Part shown: positions 16,165 to 24,497 of the stretch, piece by piece
Position numbering within the stretch: position 1 is the first letter of the stretch
Layout of the letters: each line of letters opens with the position of its first letter
From: Phreatobacter stygius
GTDB taxonomy: Bacteria > Pseudomonadota > Alphaproteobacteria > Rhizobiales > Phreatobacteraceae
Reading direction: 5' to 3'
Assembly (NCBI RefSeq): GCF_005144885.1
Contig: NZ_CP039690.1
Span: 5,221,001-5,285,000, forward strand
DNA length: 64,000 bases
Notes under the pieces: generated by a model
What the model was told of the DNA's origin: nothing
Database searches by the model: none
Seen by the model: only the letters and a program-made list of their open reading frames with translations
Translations under genes and position numbers: made by a program

Positions 16165-17484
16165 TCAGGCCGCACCGAGAATCCGGCCGCGCGAGTCCGC
16201 CATCATGGCCTTGGCGCGTCGCGCGTCGAAACCCTGCAAGGCGCCGCCACGCATGCGGATCCGCCCGTCCACCATGACGGTGTCGATGTCGCGCGGGCTC
16301 GTCTGCAACAGGAGATGGGCGCAGGCATCGGGCGCGACCGAGCCGCCGAACGGCCCCTTGCGAACCAGCAGGATATCGGCGCGTTTGCCTGGCGTCAGGC
16401 TGCCCAAGCGGTCGTCGAGACCGAGCACCCGGGCGGTCGTGATGGTGGCGATACGGATCAGGTCGCGCGGCTTCAACAGCGGCATGCCCGGCCCGACCGG
16501 CGGCCGCCGGCCGGCGACCGAACCGAATGAGCGCGCCATGGCGCCGTCGATGAAACCCTGCACGTTGTACATCACCCGGAGCTGGCCGATCGGATCGGAA
16601 GCGACATGGCACGGCACGTCGCAGCCGAACACCACGTCGACACCGCGCTCCATGGCGCGCCGGACCACGTCGGCGGGCGTGCCCTGGACATCGGCCGAGG
16701 GCGTGAAGCAGATCGGCATGCGGGCTTTCGCCATCAGCTCCAGCTCGCCATTGGTCAGCGCATTGCCGTGGATCACCATCAGGTCGGGGCCGATCAGTCC
16801 GCGCCTCGCCAGTTCGGTGACGGCGTCGGCCTGGTGGACATGGATGCAGCTCGCGACACCGAGCTCGCGGGCGAAGGCGAGCTGGGCCTCGAGGCCGGGG
16901 GCGCCGAGCGACTCCACCCCGATATTGATCGTGGTCAGGCCAGCGGGATCGTGGAACCGGTCATGGGTGAGCCGGGCATCGGCGAAACGGTCCTCCGGGC
17001 GCGCGAAGCCGTCCGGCTGCGCGCTCATGAAGGAATAGGAAAAGACGTGGCGGATGCCGGTCTCTTTCAGCGCCCGGATGGAAGCCTCGGCATAACCGGG
17101 GCCACGCACGTTGTGGCAATAATCGACCACCGTGGTGGTGCCGTAGGACAGCATTTCGAAACCGCCGAGATAGGCGGCGTTGAAATTGTCCTCAGGGCGA
17201 AATTTCGAGCGGAGCGGCAGGAACTGGCTGAAATAGCTGCCCGGCCAGAGGTCGGGGACGAAGCCGCGCAGCACCGTCTGCCACAGGCAGTTATGGGCAT
17301 CGATGATGCCGGGCAGCGCGATCATGTCGGTGGCGTCGATGGTCTCGGCGCCGCCGGCGTCGAGCGACGCGCCGACGGCCCGGATGACGCCATCCTCGAC
17401 CAGGATATCGGCTTCGGCGAAGTCGCCCAAGGCGTCGTCCATGGTCACCACCTGGGCGCCCTTGATCAGCGTCCGCTTGGCCAT
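16165..17484 (-). CDS. Amidohydrolase family protein with altered metal site (HNC instead of HxH)
   Basis: This 439-residue protein is a paralogue of 9606-10991. It has the N-terminal beta sandwich (LIKGAQVVTMDDALGDF), a TIM-barrel core, CIHVHQAD and VIHGNALT histidines, and GCDVPCHVASD for the usual Asp. The first metal motif, normally HxH, reads DAHNCLWQ, so the second His is a Cys. The metal may be held differently, or the enzyme may be impaired. The stop lies well before the AraC gene. It is 38 bp after the solute-binding protein gene and the third gene of the ridA operon. Confidence 0.9.
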   Translation of the reverse strand: MAKRTLIKGAQVVTMDDALGDFAEADILVEDGVIRAVGASLDAGGAETIDATDMIALPGIIDAHNCLWQTVLRGFVPDLWPGSYFSQFLPLRSKFRPEDNFNAAYLGGFEMLSYGTTTVVDYCHNVRGPGYAEASIRALKETGIRHVFSYSFMSAQPDGFARPEDRFADARLTHDRFHDPAGLTTINIGVESLGAPGLEAQLAFARELGVASCIHVHQADAVTELARRGLIGPDLMVIHGNALTNGELELMAKARMPICFTPSADVQGTPADVVRRAMERGVDVVFGCDVPCHVASDPIGQLRVMYNVQGFIDGAMARSFGSVAGRRPPVGPGMPLLKPRDLIRIATITTARVLGLDDRLGSLTPGKRADILLVRKGPFGGSVAPDACAHLLLQTSPRDIDTVMVDGRIRMRGGALQGFDARRAKAMMADSRGRILGAA

Positions 17485-17522
17485 GCTGTGTCTCCGTTGT
17501 CGGCGCGCCGCGGCTTCGCCTG

Positions 17523-18590
17523 TCAGATGAACGGGTTCTTCTCGGCCATCCGGTTTCTGGCCTCTTCCAGCACGCCGAGGTCGAAGAGCTGCTCGGGCGA
17601 GGCCGGCTTGACCAGCATGTCGGTGCGCTCGTGCCAGAAGCGCTGCTGGTCGAGGATGGCTTGCCGGTTCGGCGCGCCGTCGGCCGCCATGGTCGACCAG
17701 CGCGGCCGGATCTTGGTCAGCAGGTCTTCGGGCAGGCGGGTTTCGGCGGCGAGGATCTTGATGATATCAGGCTTGTCGGTCTCGGCGGCGGCGTTGAATT
17801 CCGCGTAGCCCTGCAGGGTCGCCATGCAGAAGCGCACGGCAGCGGACCGCCGCTCGCGCAGGAATTTCTCACTGGCCGCGAAGGTCGAGAGCTGCATGCC
17901 GGGCGCGATCTCGTCGCTCCAGGTGACGATCCGGCCGACACCCTTGGCCTCGGCGGCATAGGCGCCGGGCAGGGGATCCAGCACGATGTCGACCCGGCCG
18001 CTCGCCATCAGCTGCAGCGCGGAGCTGGAGTTCAGGCCGGTGCGAAGCTCGAGGTCGGCGAAGCTCAGGCCGACCCGTTCGAGCGCCTTGGCGTGCAGGT
18101 AATGTGCGACGCTGCCCATCACCGCGATGCTCAGCACCTTGCCCTTGGCCAGGCGATAGCCGTCCAGACTGGTGAAGCCAGCGGCATGGAGCGCATTGCT
18201 GACCAGGATCCCCTGCGAGCCGCGGCCTTTGCCTTCATGGCCGCGGTCCATGAAGATGCGCACTGCCATGCCCTTGGCCACCAGGTTGAAGAAGCCGGCA
18301 TTGCAGGGCGCCGTCGAAATATCGATCTCGCCGGCGGCGAGCGAAGGCATGGCAAGGCCGCCATCGACGAAATTGCGCACTTCGACGTCGAGGCCGAGCT
18401 TCCGATAATAGCCCTTGGCGAGCGGAATGAAGAAGCCGCCCGACGAGATATAGGGCACCGAGCCGCAGACGATTTTTGCCGGCGCCAGGAAGTCCTGGGC
18501 GCGGCCATGCCGGGGCGCCGCGAGCGCTCCGGCCGAAGCGCCTGCGACCAGCGCCAGTGCTCGCCGCCGGGTCAACGATGTCGCCGTCAT
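17523..18590 (-). CDS. NMT1-like ABC transporter solute-binding protein, Tat-like signal
   Basis: This 355-residue protein has an N-terminal TRRRALALVAGASAGALAA signal with an arginine run, possibly Tat, cleaved near GRAQDF. The body matches the other NMT1-like proteins (GSVPYISSGGFFIPLAKGYY, NFVDGGLAMPSLAAGEIDI) and also ends in NPFI. It lies between ridA and the amidohydrolase in one leftward operon. It probably supplies substrate recognition for import of the compound attacked by the amidohydrolase. The permease is not nearby. Confidence 0.9.
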   Translation of the reverse strand: MTATSLTRRRALALVAGASAGALAAPRHGRAQDFLAPAKIVCGSVPYISSGGFFIPLAKGYYRKLGLDVEVRNFVDGGLAMPSLAAGEIDISTAPCNAGFFNLVAKGMAVRIFMDRGHEGKGRGSQGILVSNALHAAGFTSLDGYRLAKGKVLSIAVMGSVAHYLHAKALERVGLSFADLELRTGLNSSSALQLMASGRVDIVLDPLPGAYAAEAKGVGRIVTWSDEIAPGMQLSTFAASEKFLRERRSAAVRFCMATLQGYAEFNAAAETDKPDIIKILAAETRLPEDLLTKIRPRWSTMAADGAPNRQAILDQQRFWHERTDMLVKPASPEQLFDLGVLEEARNRMAEKNPFI

Positions 18591-18649
18591 GAGCGCTTCT
18601 CCTCGGGTCCGGTTTCTTGATTGTCGTGATGTCGTCGGGCGGCGTCAGG

Positions 18650-19042
18650 TCATGCCTCCGGCACGACGGCCACGGCCTGGATCTCGATCATCATGTCGGG
18701 ATTGGCGAAGCCCGCCACCGTGATCGCGGCGCTGGCCGGAAAATCACGCTTCAGGATCTCCTTGCGCAGATCGGTCATCGGTCGCGAATAGCGCGCATCG
18801 ATCAGGAACACCGTCATCGAGACGAGGTCCGCCAGGCTCGCCCCGGCCTCGGTCAGCGTTTTCTCCAGGTTGCGAAAGGTCTGGCGCGTCTGCGCCTCGA
18901 AATCACCGGCGAGCGAACGGCCGTCATCGGCTCTCTGGCCGGTATGGCCGGCGAGCCAGACGGTCCGGCCGCCACGCGTCACCACCGCCGGTGAAAAGGA
19001 AAAATCCTCCTGCCAGGTTCCCCTGATGTGGTTTCTTTCCAT
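18650..19042 (-). CDS. RidA family protein (enamine/imine deaminase)
   Basis: This 130-residue member of the YjgF/YER057c/UK114 family has the typical core: VWLAGHTGQ, a conserved TRQTFRNLEKTLTEAGASLADLVSMTVFL stretch split here by function, and IEIQAVAVVP at the end. RidA proteins hydrolyse reactive enamines or imines; catabolic members often sit with deaminases and oxidases. ATG at 19042 is chosen with GGAAG upstream. A LacI-type operator at 19077-19088 lies 35 bp upstream, so it is first in the operon ridA, solute-binding protein, amidohydrolase. Confidence 0.92.
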   Translation of the reverse strand: MERNHIRGTWQEDFSFSPAVVTRGGRTVWLAGHTGQRADDGRSLAGDFEAQTRQTFRNLEKTLTEAGASLADLVSMTVFLIDARYSRPMTDLRKEILKRDFPASAAITVAGFANPDMMIEIQAVAVVPEA

Positions 19043-19076
19043 TGTCGGCTTCCAATTGAAGACTGCAATCATGCTT

Positions 19077-19088
19077 GCAAACGATTGC
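19077..19088. promoter_or_regulatory. LacI-type operator upstream of ridA
   Basis: GCAAACGATTGC differs from the palindrome GCAATCGATTGC at one base. It lies 35 bp upstream of the ridA ATG. A second half-site-like GGATTGCAAG follows at 19091-19100. No convincing -35/-10 pair was recognised here. The rest of the 19043-19367 gap shows no gene. Confidence 0.65.
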
Positions 19089-19367
19089 ACGGATTGCAAG
19101 CGAGATTGTCGGCCAACTGGTTTCGCCAGGATGAACCGCCGCCGTCGGGCAACTGCGCCACAGGCCGGAGGCCACTTCGTTTTGGTCCAAGCGGCGCCCG
19201 CCGGCTTTCATTATGGTGGTTTCGACGCGCACGGGGGCGCCGAAACCGGTCCCGACCCGTCGGCGGCGCCGGCGATGAGTGACGGCCTTCGATCCTGCCT
19301 CCGGATGATCCGCGTCGGTCGATAATGAGCTGGCAGTTCGGATGACACTCAAGCCGGGGATGTCCTG

Positions 19368-19913
19368 ATGATCGAAACCATCTGCCGCCGGGCTGCGGCG
19401 ATCGCGACATGGGCGTTCATCGTCTTCCTGATGGCGCTGACAGGGCTTGGCGGGTCACGGCCGGGCCATGCGCAAGCGGCGCTTCCGGAATGGCAGGAAT
19501 ACCGTTCCGTGGCCGGGGGGTTCAGGATCGAGTTTCCGGGCAAGCCGGTCGTCACCGCCTATAACCGGGGCGGAATGGCGGTGTCCCAGGCCGATCTTGT
19601 GCTGGGCACGCAGGATTTCATGGCTTCCTCCGCCGAATCTGGGAATATCGCGGGCCGGCCGGTGGACAACCTGCTGTCGTCCATCCGGGCGCGTGTCGCG
19701 CGCGAAGGCCGCGTACGCGGCGAAGAGCGGAGGGACACCGCAGGCTTTCCATCCATGCGGCTGATCGTCGACCGGGATCAGCAGACAATGGTCGCGCTGT
19801 GGATATTAAAACAGAACCGGTGGATCACCGTGACCGCCAGCGGCCCGTCGGGGTTTGACGCCGATCCTACGTTACGGCGCTATTTCGACTCGTTTCAGTT
19901 GAACGCGGATTGA
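19368..19913 (+). CDS. Secreted hypothetical protein, first of a tandem pair
   Basis: This 181-residue protein of unknown function has an N-terminal signal (ATWAFIVFLMALTGLGG, cleavage near GHAQA). A mature part begins with EWQEYRSVAGGFRIEFPGKP, a motif often seen in uncharacterised secreted proteins with a PsbP-like fold. The next gene (20087-20629) is a clear paralogue with the same layout, including DTAGFPSMRLIVDRDQQTM and SGPSGFDAD. GGGG lies upstream of the ATG. Function cannot be assigned. Confidence 0.82.
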   Translation: MIETICRRAAAIATWAFIVFLMALTGLGGSRPGHAQAALPEWQEYRSVAGGFRIEFPGKPVVTAYNRGGMAVSQADLVLGTQDFMASSAESGNIAGRPVDNLLSSIRARVAREGRVRGEERRDTAGFPSMRLIVDRDQQTMVALWILKQNRWITVTASGPSGFDADPTLRRYFDSFQLNAD

Positions 19914-20086
19914 CCGCGTCCGTGGGCGCCATCCGCAGGCCCGGCGACAGGTACCGATGCCTGCGCCGCGCCGTCGCAGCGTCCGGTCGTCAGCGACGAC
20001 TTCGATCGCTCCTGGTCCGGCGCGTCGCCGGGTCTGGTTGACCAGGAGGCGCGGTCGAGATGATGTTCAAACCGGGGGTTGTCCCG

Positions 20087-20629
20087 ATGATCGAAACGAT
20101 CTTCCGCCGGGCTGCAGCGAAGGCGACATGGGCGTTCATCGTCCTCCTGGTGCTGCTGGCCGTCTCGACCGGATTACGGCCGGGCCATGCCCAGGCGGCG
20201 CTGCCGTTGTGGCAGGACCATCGTTCCGTGGCTGGCGGCTTTCGCATCGAGTTCCCCGGCAGGCCGCGTGTCACCACCTATGAGCGGGGCGGACTGACGG
20301 TGTCCCAGTCGCATTTTGCGCTCGGGGGCCAGGATTTTGCCGCAGCGTCCACGGAGCTGCCCTCGGCCGATGTCGCGGTCGACAGCCTGTTTGCGTCGAT
20401 CCGGACAGGCGTCGCGAGCGACGGCCGCCTGCGCAGCGAGGATCGCAAGGACACCAGCGGCTTTCCCTCCATGCGGCTGGTCATCGACAAGGATCGGCGG
20501 ACCATGATCGGGTTATGGGTCTTGAAGCGGAACCGGCTGATCACGGTCATCGCCACCGGCCCGTCGGGATTTGATGCCGATCTCGCCTCGCAGCGCTTTC
20601 TCGGCTCGCTCCTGGTCAGCGCGGATTGA
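20087..20629 (+). CDS. Secreted hypothetical protein, second of a tandem pair
   Basis: This 180-residue protein is collinear with the one at 19368-19913 over its whole length. Shared parts are the MIETI-RRAAA-ATWAFIV signal, SVAGGFRIEFPG, DTSGFPSMRLVIDKD and TGPSGFDAD. The start is set by homology to the first copy; an upstream in-frame ATG at 20060 exists. Even the sequence just before the ATG (caaaccggggg against caagccggggg) is similar, so the duplication included the leader region. Function unknown. Confidence 0.82.
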   Translation: MIETIFRRAAAKATWAFIVLLVLLAVSTGLRPGHAQAALPLWQDHRSVAGGFRIEFPGRPRVTTYERGGLTVSQSHFALGGQDFAAASTELPSADVAVDSLFASIRTGVASDGRLRSEDRKDTSGFPSMRLVIDKDRRTMIGLWVLKRNRLITVIATGPSGFDADLASQRFLGSLLVSAD

Positions 20630-20718
20630 CGCCGGCCAACGGCACTTCTTTGGAGACATTGGACGGGTTTTCACACGGGCGGGACGGGCCGCGCGGCCGA
20701 AGCAGGAAGCGGGGGGTG

Positions 20719-21201
20719 ATGATGTCGGACGTTCAGCAGCTTCCATCGCCGGGAGATCCCGCCGGAGAGAAGCCCCTCGAGGGCATCGCTGGTTGGCTGA
20801 TCATCGTCGCGATCGGCCAGATTGCCGGACCGATCGCGTTCATTCTTGGAACGCGCAGCCTGTTTGCCTCGCTGCCGGAGGGCACGGCGCGCGACATGCC
20901 GGTGGCGTTCCTTGGCGCCGTCCTGTTGGAACTCACGGTGCTTGGCCTGCTGGTCTTCACCGCATTCCTGTTCTTCAACAAGAAAAGCGCTTTTCCGAAA
21001 TTGTTTATCGCGACCTGCATTCTCAACCTGCTGGAGCCGCTAGCCCTGGCGCTCTGGCTGAAGGCGGTCGTTGGCGGCAATGTTCTGGCCTATGTCGATA
21101 CCGCAACCGTCGGGCAGTATGTTCTCAGCTGCGTCGTCGCCGCGATCTGGATCTCCTACGTCGTCAATTCCGTCAGGGTCCGCAACACATTCGTGCATTG
21201 A
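20719..21201 (+). CDS. DUF2569-like membrane protein
   Basis: This 160-residue protein has four predicted transmembrane segments (about GWLIIVAIGQIAGPIAFIL, VAFLGAVLLELTVLGLLVFTA, LFIATCILNLLEPLALALWL and QYVLSCVVAAIWISYVV). It ends in NSVRVRNTFVH, typical of DUF2569 proteins. It sits in the inner membrane; its role is unknown. ATG at 20719 follows a run of G residues; 20722 is also possible. Confidence 0.8.
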   Translation: MMSDVQQLPSPGDPAGEKPLEGIAGWLIIVAIGQIAGPIAFILGTRSLFASLPEGTARDMPVAFLGAVLLELTVLGLLVFTAFLFFNKKSAFPKLFIATCILNLLEPLALALWLKAVVGGNVLAYVDTATVGQYVLSCVVAAIWISYVVNSVRVRNTFVH

Positions 21202-21222
21202 CGCGCGACCGGCCGCTGCGCG

Positions 21223-21627
21223 CTATTTCCTCGCTTCGCACAATGTCCTGTTGCGCAGGTCCGACGGGGTCTCGCCATAGGCGCGGCGGAACGCACGGTT
21301 GAAATAGGAGAGATCGCCAAAGCCGGCATCCAGGGCGACGGCGCCGATCGCGCGCTTGGCGAGCCGCGGATCGCTGAACATGCGATGGGCGAAGGCCAGT
21401 CTCCTGCCGAGCACGAAGGCGGAAAAGGTGGTGCCCTCGGCCTCGAACAGCATCTGGACATAGCGCGGCGTGACCCGTTGCGCCGCCGCGGCCTTGCCGA
21501 CGGTCAGATCGGGTTCACCGAGATTGTCCAGAACCAGCCGCTTGATCGCATCGAGCCTGACCGCCCGAAACCCGCGGTCCGTCGGCTCGGCCGTCGAGAA
21601 CCGCATCGTCGACGTCTCATCCAGCAT
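21223..21627 (-). CDS. Short AraC-type DNA-binding protein
   Basis: This 134-residue protein is almost only the AraC double helix-turn-helix: TVGKAAAAQRVTPRYVQMLF and GFGDLSYFNRAFRRAYGETP. The N-terminal sensing domain normally making up about 180 residues is absent, and the 21628-21943 upstream stretch shows no coding continuation. It may be a natural stand-alone regulator or a remnant. ATG at 21627 follows GAGG; GTG at 21636 is an alternative. Confidence 0.8.
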   Translation of the reverse strand: MLDETSTMRFSTAEPTDRGFRAVRLDAIKRLVLDNLGEPDLTVGKAAAAQRVTPRYVQMLFEAEGTTFSAFVLGRRLAFAHRMFSDPRLAKRAIGAVALDAGFGDLSYFNRAFRRAYGETPSDLRNRTLCEARK

Positions 21628-21943
21628 GGCTTCCACCTCGGGTCTGGACTGAAGAGGAATCGTTGCCGCCCGGGATCAATCTGGAGACCGACTGTTTCCG
21701 CATCTTGCCGCGGGCGGTTGCGCTGCGCGACGCGAACCGGTCGTTTCGCGACAAGACGAGGGAGCTTCGTTCTGGTCCAAGCCTGTTCGCCTGGTCGCGG
21801 CTATGGTCGCGATCGTGCAGGGATGAGCGAGGCGCTGCCCGGTCGCGCGTCTTGTCGCGCAGGCATCGTGGCCGCGGTGTCATTGCCTGCCATCGATCGT
21901 TGCCATCGCCGGTCTCGTCGGCGGGCCGAACAACGGAGTTCGC
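21628..21943. other. Intergenic stretch without recognised gene
   Basis: It separates the divergent short AraC gene and the SUMF1-domain gene. No convincing coding frame, RNA or repeat was seen. It should contain the promoters of both genes. Confidence 0.5.
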
Positions 21944-22933
21944 ATGGGGCCAGCATGGTGCCGCATCCTGCGTTCTGTCGCCTTGGCGATGCTGCTCGCG
22001 GGAGCCAGCCTGAACGGGGCCGAAGGTCAGCCGCTGCCGGTCGAACGCGTGGGCGCGCTGAAACCGGGCGAGGCTTTCCGGGAGTGCGAAGCCTGTCCGG
22101 AGATGGTGGTTGTGCCTTCGGGCGAGTTTCTGATGGGCGCCGCGGCCGGCGACGCGACCGGCTTCGACCTGCCGCAGCATGCGGTCCGGATCGGCGCGCC
22201 CTTCGCCGTTTCCAGGTTCGAGATCACCGTCGAGCAATACGCCGCTTTCGCGCGCGACAGCGGCCATGCCGTGTCCAGATGTGTCTTGCTCGAGGATTCC
22301 GCGAACGGCCGTTTCAATCCGCGCGACGATCGCTCATGGCAGGCTCCGGGCTTTCCCCAGGGCGGCACTCATCCGGTGACCTGCGTCAGCTGGGCCGACG
22401 CCAAGGCTTATGTCGCTTGGCTCGCCCGGACGACCGGCAAGTCCTATCGCCTGCTGTCGGAGGCCGAATGGGAATATGCGGCGCGTGCCGGCAGCACGAC
22501 GCGCTATCCGTTCGGCGCCGATGCCAACAGCCTCTGCCTGCACGGCAACGGCGCCGACGAGACCTTGCGGCGCCAGACGGCAGCTCTCGACCTGCCAGAG
22601 GACCTGTCCGACATCGCTTGCAGCGACAACCACCTGCGGACCGCACCGGTCGGCAGTTTCCCGGCCAATGGCTTCGGTCTTCACGACATGCTGGGCAATG
22701 TCGCGGAATGGGTGGAGGACTGCAACCAGACCATGGAGACGGGCCGCGGTTACGAGGGCGCGCCGGCCGACGGATCGGCCTGGACCGGCGGCAGTTGCAG
22801 CGGCCGCGGTGCCCGCGGTGGCCATTGGGGCGCCGATGCCAAGGAATTGCAATCCAATGCGCGCGGCGGTGGACCGCGCGCCGAAGGCGCGGATTTCCTC
22901 GGCATTCGTGTCGCGCGAACCCTGGCGCCCTGA
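21944..22933 (+). CDS. Secreted SUMF1/formylglycine-generating-enzyme-fold protein
   Basis: This 329-residue protein has an N-terminal signal (SVALAMLLAGASLNG). The FGE-sulfatase domain runs from MVVVPSGEFLMG (about residue 55) through HPVTCVSWADAKAYVAWL, RLLSEAEWEYAARAG and GNVAEWVEDC to FLGIRVART at the end. The cysteine pair needed for formylglycine formation (in an RCxxR-type stretch) is not seen; the region reads ELQSNARGG. It is therefore likely a SUMF1-fold protein with another role, such as binding or a different modification. Many domain Cys suggest periplasmic disulfides. Confidence 0.87.
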   Translation: MGPAWCRILRSVALAMLLAGASLNGAEGQPLPVERVGALKPGEAFRECEACPEMVVVPSGEFLMGAAAGDATGFDLPQHAVRIGAPFAVSRFEITVEQYAAFARDSGHAVSRCVLLEDSANGRFNPRDDRSWQAPGFPQGGTHPVTCVSWADAKAYVAWLARTTGKSYRLLSEAEWEYAARAGSTTRYPFGADANSLCLHGNGADETLRRQTAALDLPEDLSDIACSDNHLRTAPVGSFPANGFGLHDMLGNVAEWVEDCNQTMETGRGYEGAPADGSAWTGGSCSGRGARGGHWGADAKELQSNARGGGPRAEGADFLGIRVARTLAP

Positions 22934-22987
22934 TGGCTGACGGCTTGCCGGTTTTCGGCAGGCATCGTGACTGGAAAGGTCAAGCGC

Positions 22988-23512
22988 ATGCGGCGGACAT
23001 TGTTCGGCATGACCATGACGGCGCTGCTGCTGGCCGCTTCGGTCGAGCCCGTCTCGGCCCAGGCGAGCCGCTACACACGCCATGTCTACGCGACCTGCCC
23101 GGAGGCGCGCTCGCCCGAGCCTGGCGTCATCGAGGTCAGGCGTTGTCGCGGCGTGGCCGGCATCCCGGTGCTCTGGATGTCGGAGCCCGACAGTTCCAGC
23201 GTCGGTTTCGGCTCGACGCGGCCCGAGGCAGGGCTGGATATCGGCACGGCATTCGAAGCCGGCGCCACGATCGAATGGCGCAGTGCCGCCGGCGAGGCGC
23301 GGCCGATGGCGGCGATCGTGCGCCATCGCGTCGGCAGCCGTGTCGGCGCGCTCAACCAGAGCCGGCTGGTGATCTATCGGCTGGAGGCCTCCGGTCGCTC
23401 CTGTGTCATGGCGGTCGCCACGGGCGGCGATGCCAATGACAAGGCGCGCGCCTTTATCGACGCCTCGGCGCGGGATTTCGCCTGTGGCACGAGCCGGCGG
23501 GTCGCGCTGTAG
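22988..23512 (+). CDS. Secreted hypothetical protein
   Basis: This 174-residue protein has a clear signal peptide (MRRTLFGMTMTALLLAASVEPVSAQA). The mature part contains four Cys (YATCPE, RRCRGV, RSCVMA, FACGTS), suggesting disulfides. GGAAAGG lies 8 bp upstream of the ATG. It is 55 bp after the SUMF1-domain gene and may be co-transcribed. No family was recognised. Confidence 0.75.
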   Translation: MRRTLFGMTMTALLLAASVEPVSAQASRYTRHVYATCPEARSPEPGVIEVRRCRGVAGIPVLWMSEPDSSSVGFGSTRPEAGLDIGTAFEAGATIEWRSAAGEARPMAAIVRHRVGSRVGALNQSRLVIYRLEASGRSCVMAVATGGDANDKARAFIDASARDFACGTSRRVAL

Positions 23513-23733
23513 ACGGCGGTCCGCCAAGTCTCGTGCCGGTCGCGCAATGTCGGAAGCCGTGGCGGCAGGGCGGATGCTCGCGTCAACGTCAGGCCGGCGC
23601 GTGTGTTCCCGGTCGGCTGGGCTGACGCGCTATTCGGCGGGTCGGCCCTATCGATTACGCTGGGCGCTTCCCACATCAGGTGAGCTGAGAGCCGTTCCGC
23701 TTCGCCGGACGGCTGGCTCAACGGTGCCTGATC

Positions 23734-23964
23734 ATGAAAAGCCATAGTGACGACCGGCCGGAAGGCACGGTGCGCAGACACGTTCTCACCAGCCTGAAGG
23801 GCATGGTGTGCTGGTGCGAGGTCGCGGAACTCGCGGCGGCCGCCAATGTCAGTCCCGACGTGGTGCTGGCCTGCCTGCAATTCTACGAGGGCGAATTCGC
23901 CCGCCGCCACGGCGACCTCTGGCGTTTCGAGACCATCGGCCGCCGCGGCGTGACGCTGAATTGA
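23734..23964 (+). CDS. Small hypothetical protein
   Basis: This 76-residue protein has no signal or membrane segment. The sequence RRHVLTSLKGMVCWCEVAEL and VSPDVVLACLQFYEGEF look helical and winged-helix-like, which could suggest a small DNA-binding protein. The coding assignment rests on composition and its fit between flanking genes; no strong ribosome site was seen. Confidence 0.5.
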   Translation: MKSHSDDRPEGTVRRHVLTSLKGMVCWCEVAELAAAANVSPDVVLACLQFYEGEFARRHGDLWRFETIGRRGVTLN

Positions 23965-23970
23965 GCGGCA

Positions 23971-24005
23971 CGCCCAACCCCCTTCCCACCGGAGAGGGTT
24001 GGGCG
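23971..24005. terminator. REP-like hairpin between convergent genes
   Basis: CGCCCAACCC (23971-23980) and GGGTTGGGCG (23996-24005) form a perfect 10-bp stem, extended inside by CCTTCC/GGAGA pairing. It lies 6 bp after one stop and 16 bp before the convergent one, so it may terminate both. Confidence 0.7.
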
Positions 24006-24021
24006 AGTGCCGCCCGGTTCC

Positions 24022-24381
24022 TCAATCCGTCGCGAAACGGGTCGCGCTGCCGGTCCAGGTCAGCGTGACATTGCTCACTTTGCAAAGGTCGAGACCGCTC
24101 ATCTCGGATTTGTCGCCATCTTCATAGACGACGCGCAGGTCGAACATGCAGGCCTGCGTCCGGCGCGGGAAGGTGATGTTGCGGCGGGTGCCTGATGGCA
24201 TCACGCCCTCGCCGAGGATGTCGCGGCCCCAGTTGTTGTTGGCCGAGGGGCTGACATAGACCTCGTTGATCTGGAAGCCGGTGCGGTTGATCAGCGAGAA
24301 GTTCTGCTGGGCCTGGGCGAAAGCCGCGCCGGTCGAGGCGACCGACAGTACGGCGGCAGCGAGAAGGCTGCGACGGATCAT
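24022..24381 (-). CDS. Secreted hypothetical protein with NRTG motif
   Basis: This 119-residue protein has a signal peptide (SLLAAAVLSVASTGAAFAQA). A compact domain follows: FSLINRTGFQINEVYVSPSA, DILGEGVMPSG, CMFDLRVVYEDGD, LDLCKVSNVTL. This pattern is common in small uncharacterised alphaproteobacterial periplasmic proteins. The two Cys may pair. Function unknown. Confidence 0.8.
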   Translation of the reverse strand: MIRRSLLAAAVLSVASTGAAFAQAQQNFSLINRTGFQINEVYVSPSANNNWGRDILGEGVMPSGTRRNITFPRRTQACMFDLRVVYEDGDKSEMSGLDLCKVSNVTLTWTGSATRFATD

Positions 24382-24497
24382 GGACTATTCCGATCTGGGC
24401 TGGGAAGGATTGGCGTGAAACGATGGCTGCGTATGCGGCTGTCATGCGGGCTGCGGCATCAGGCGAAGCGCCTGCGTCGCAGCCCGCTGTCAGGTGA

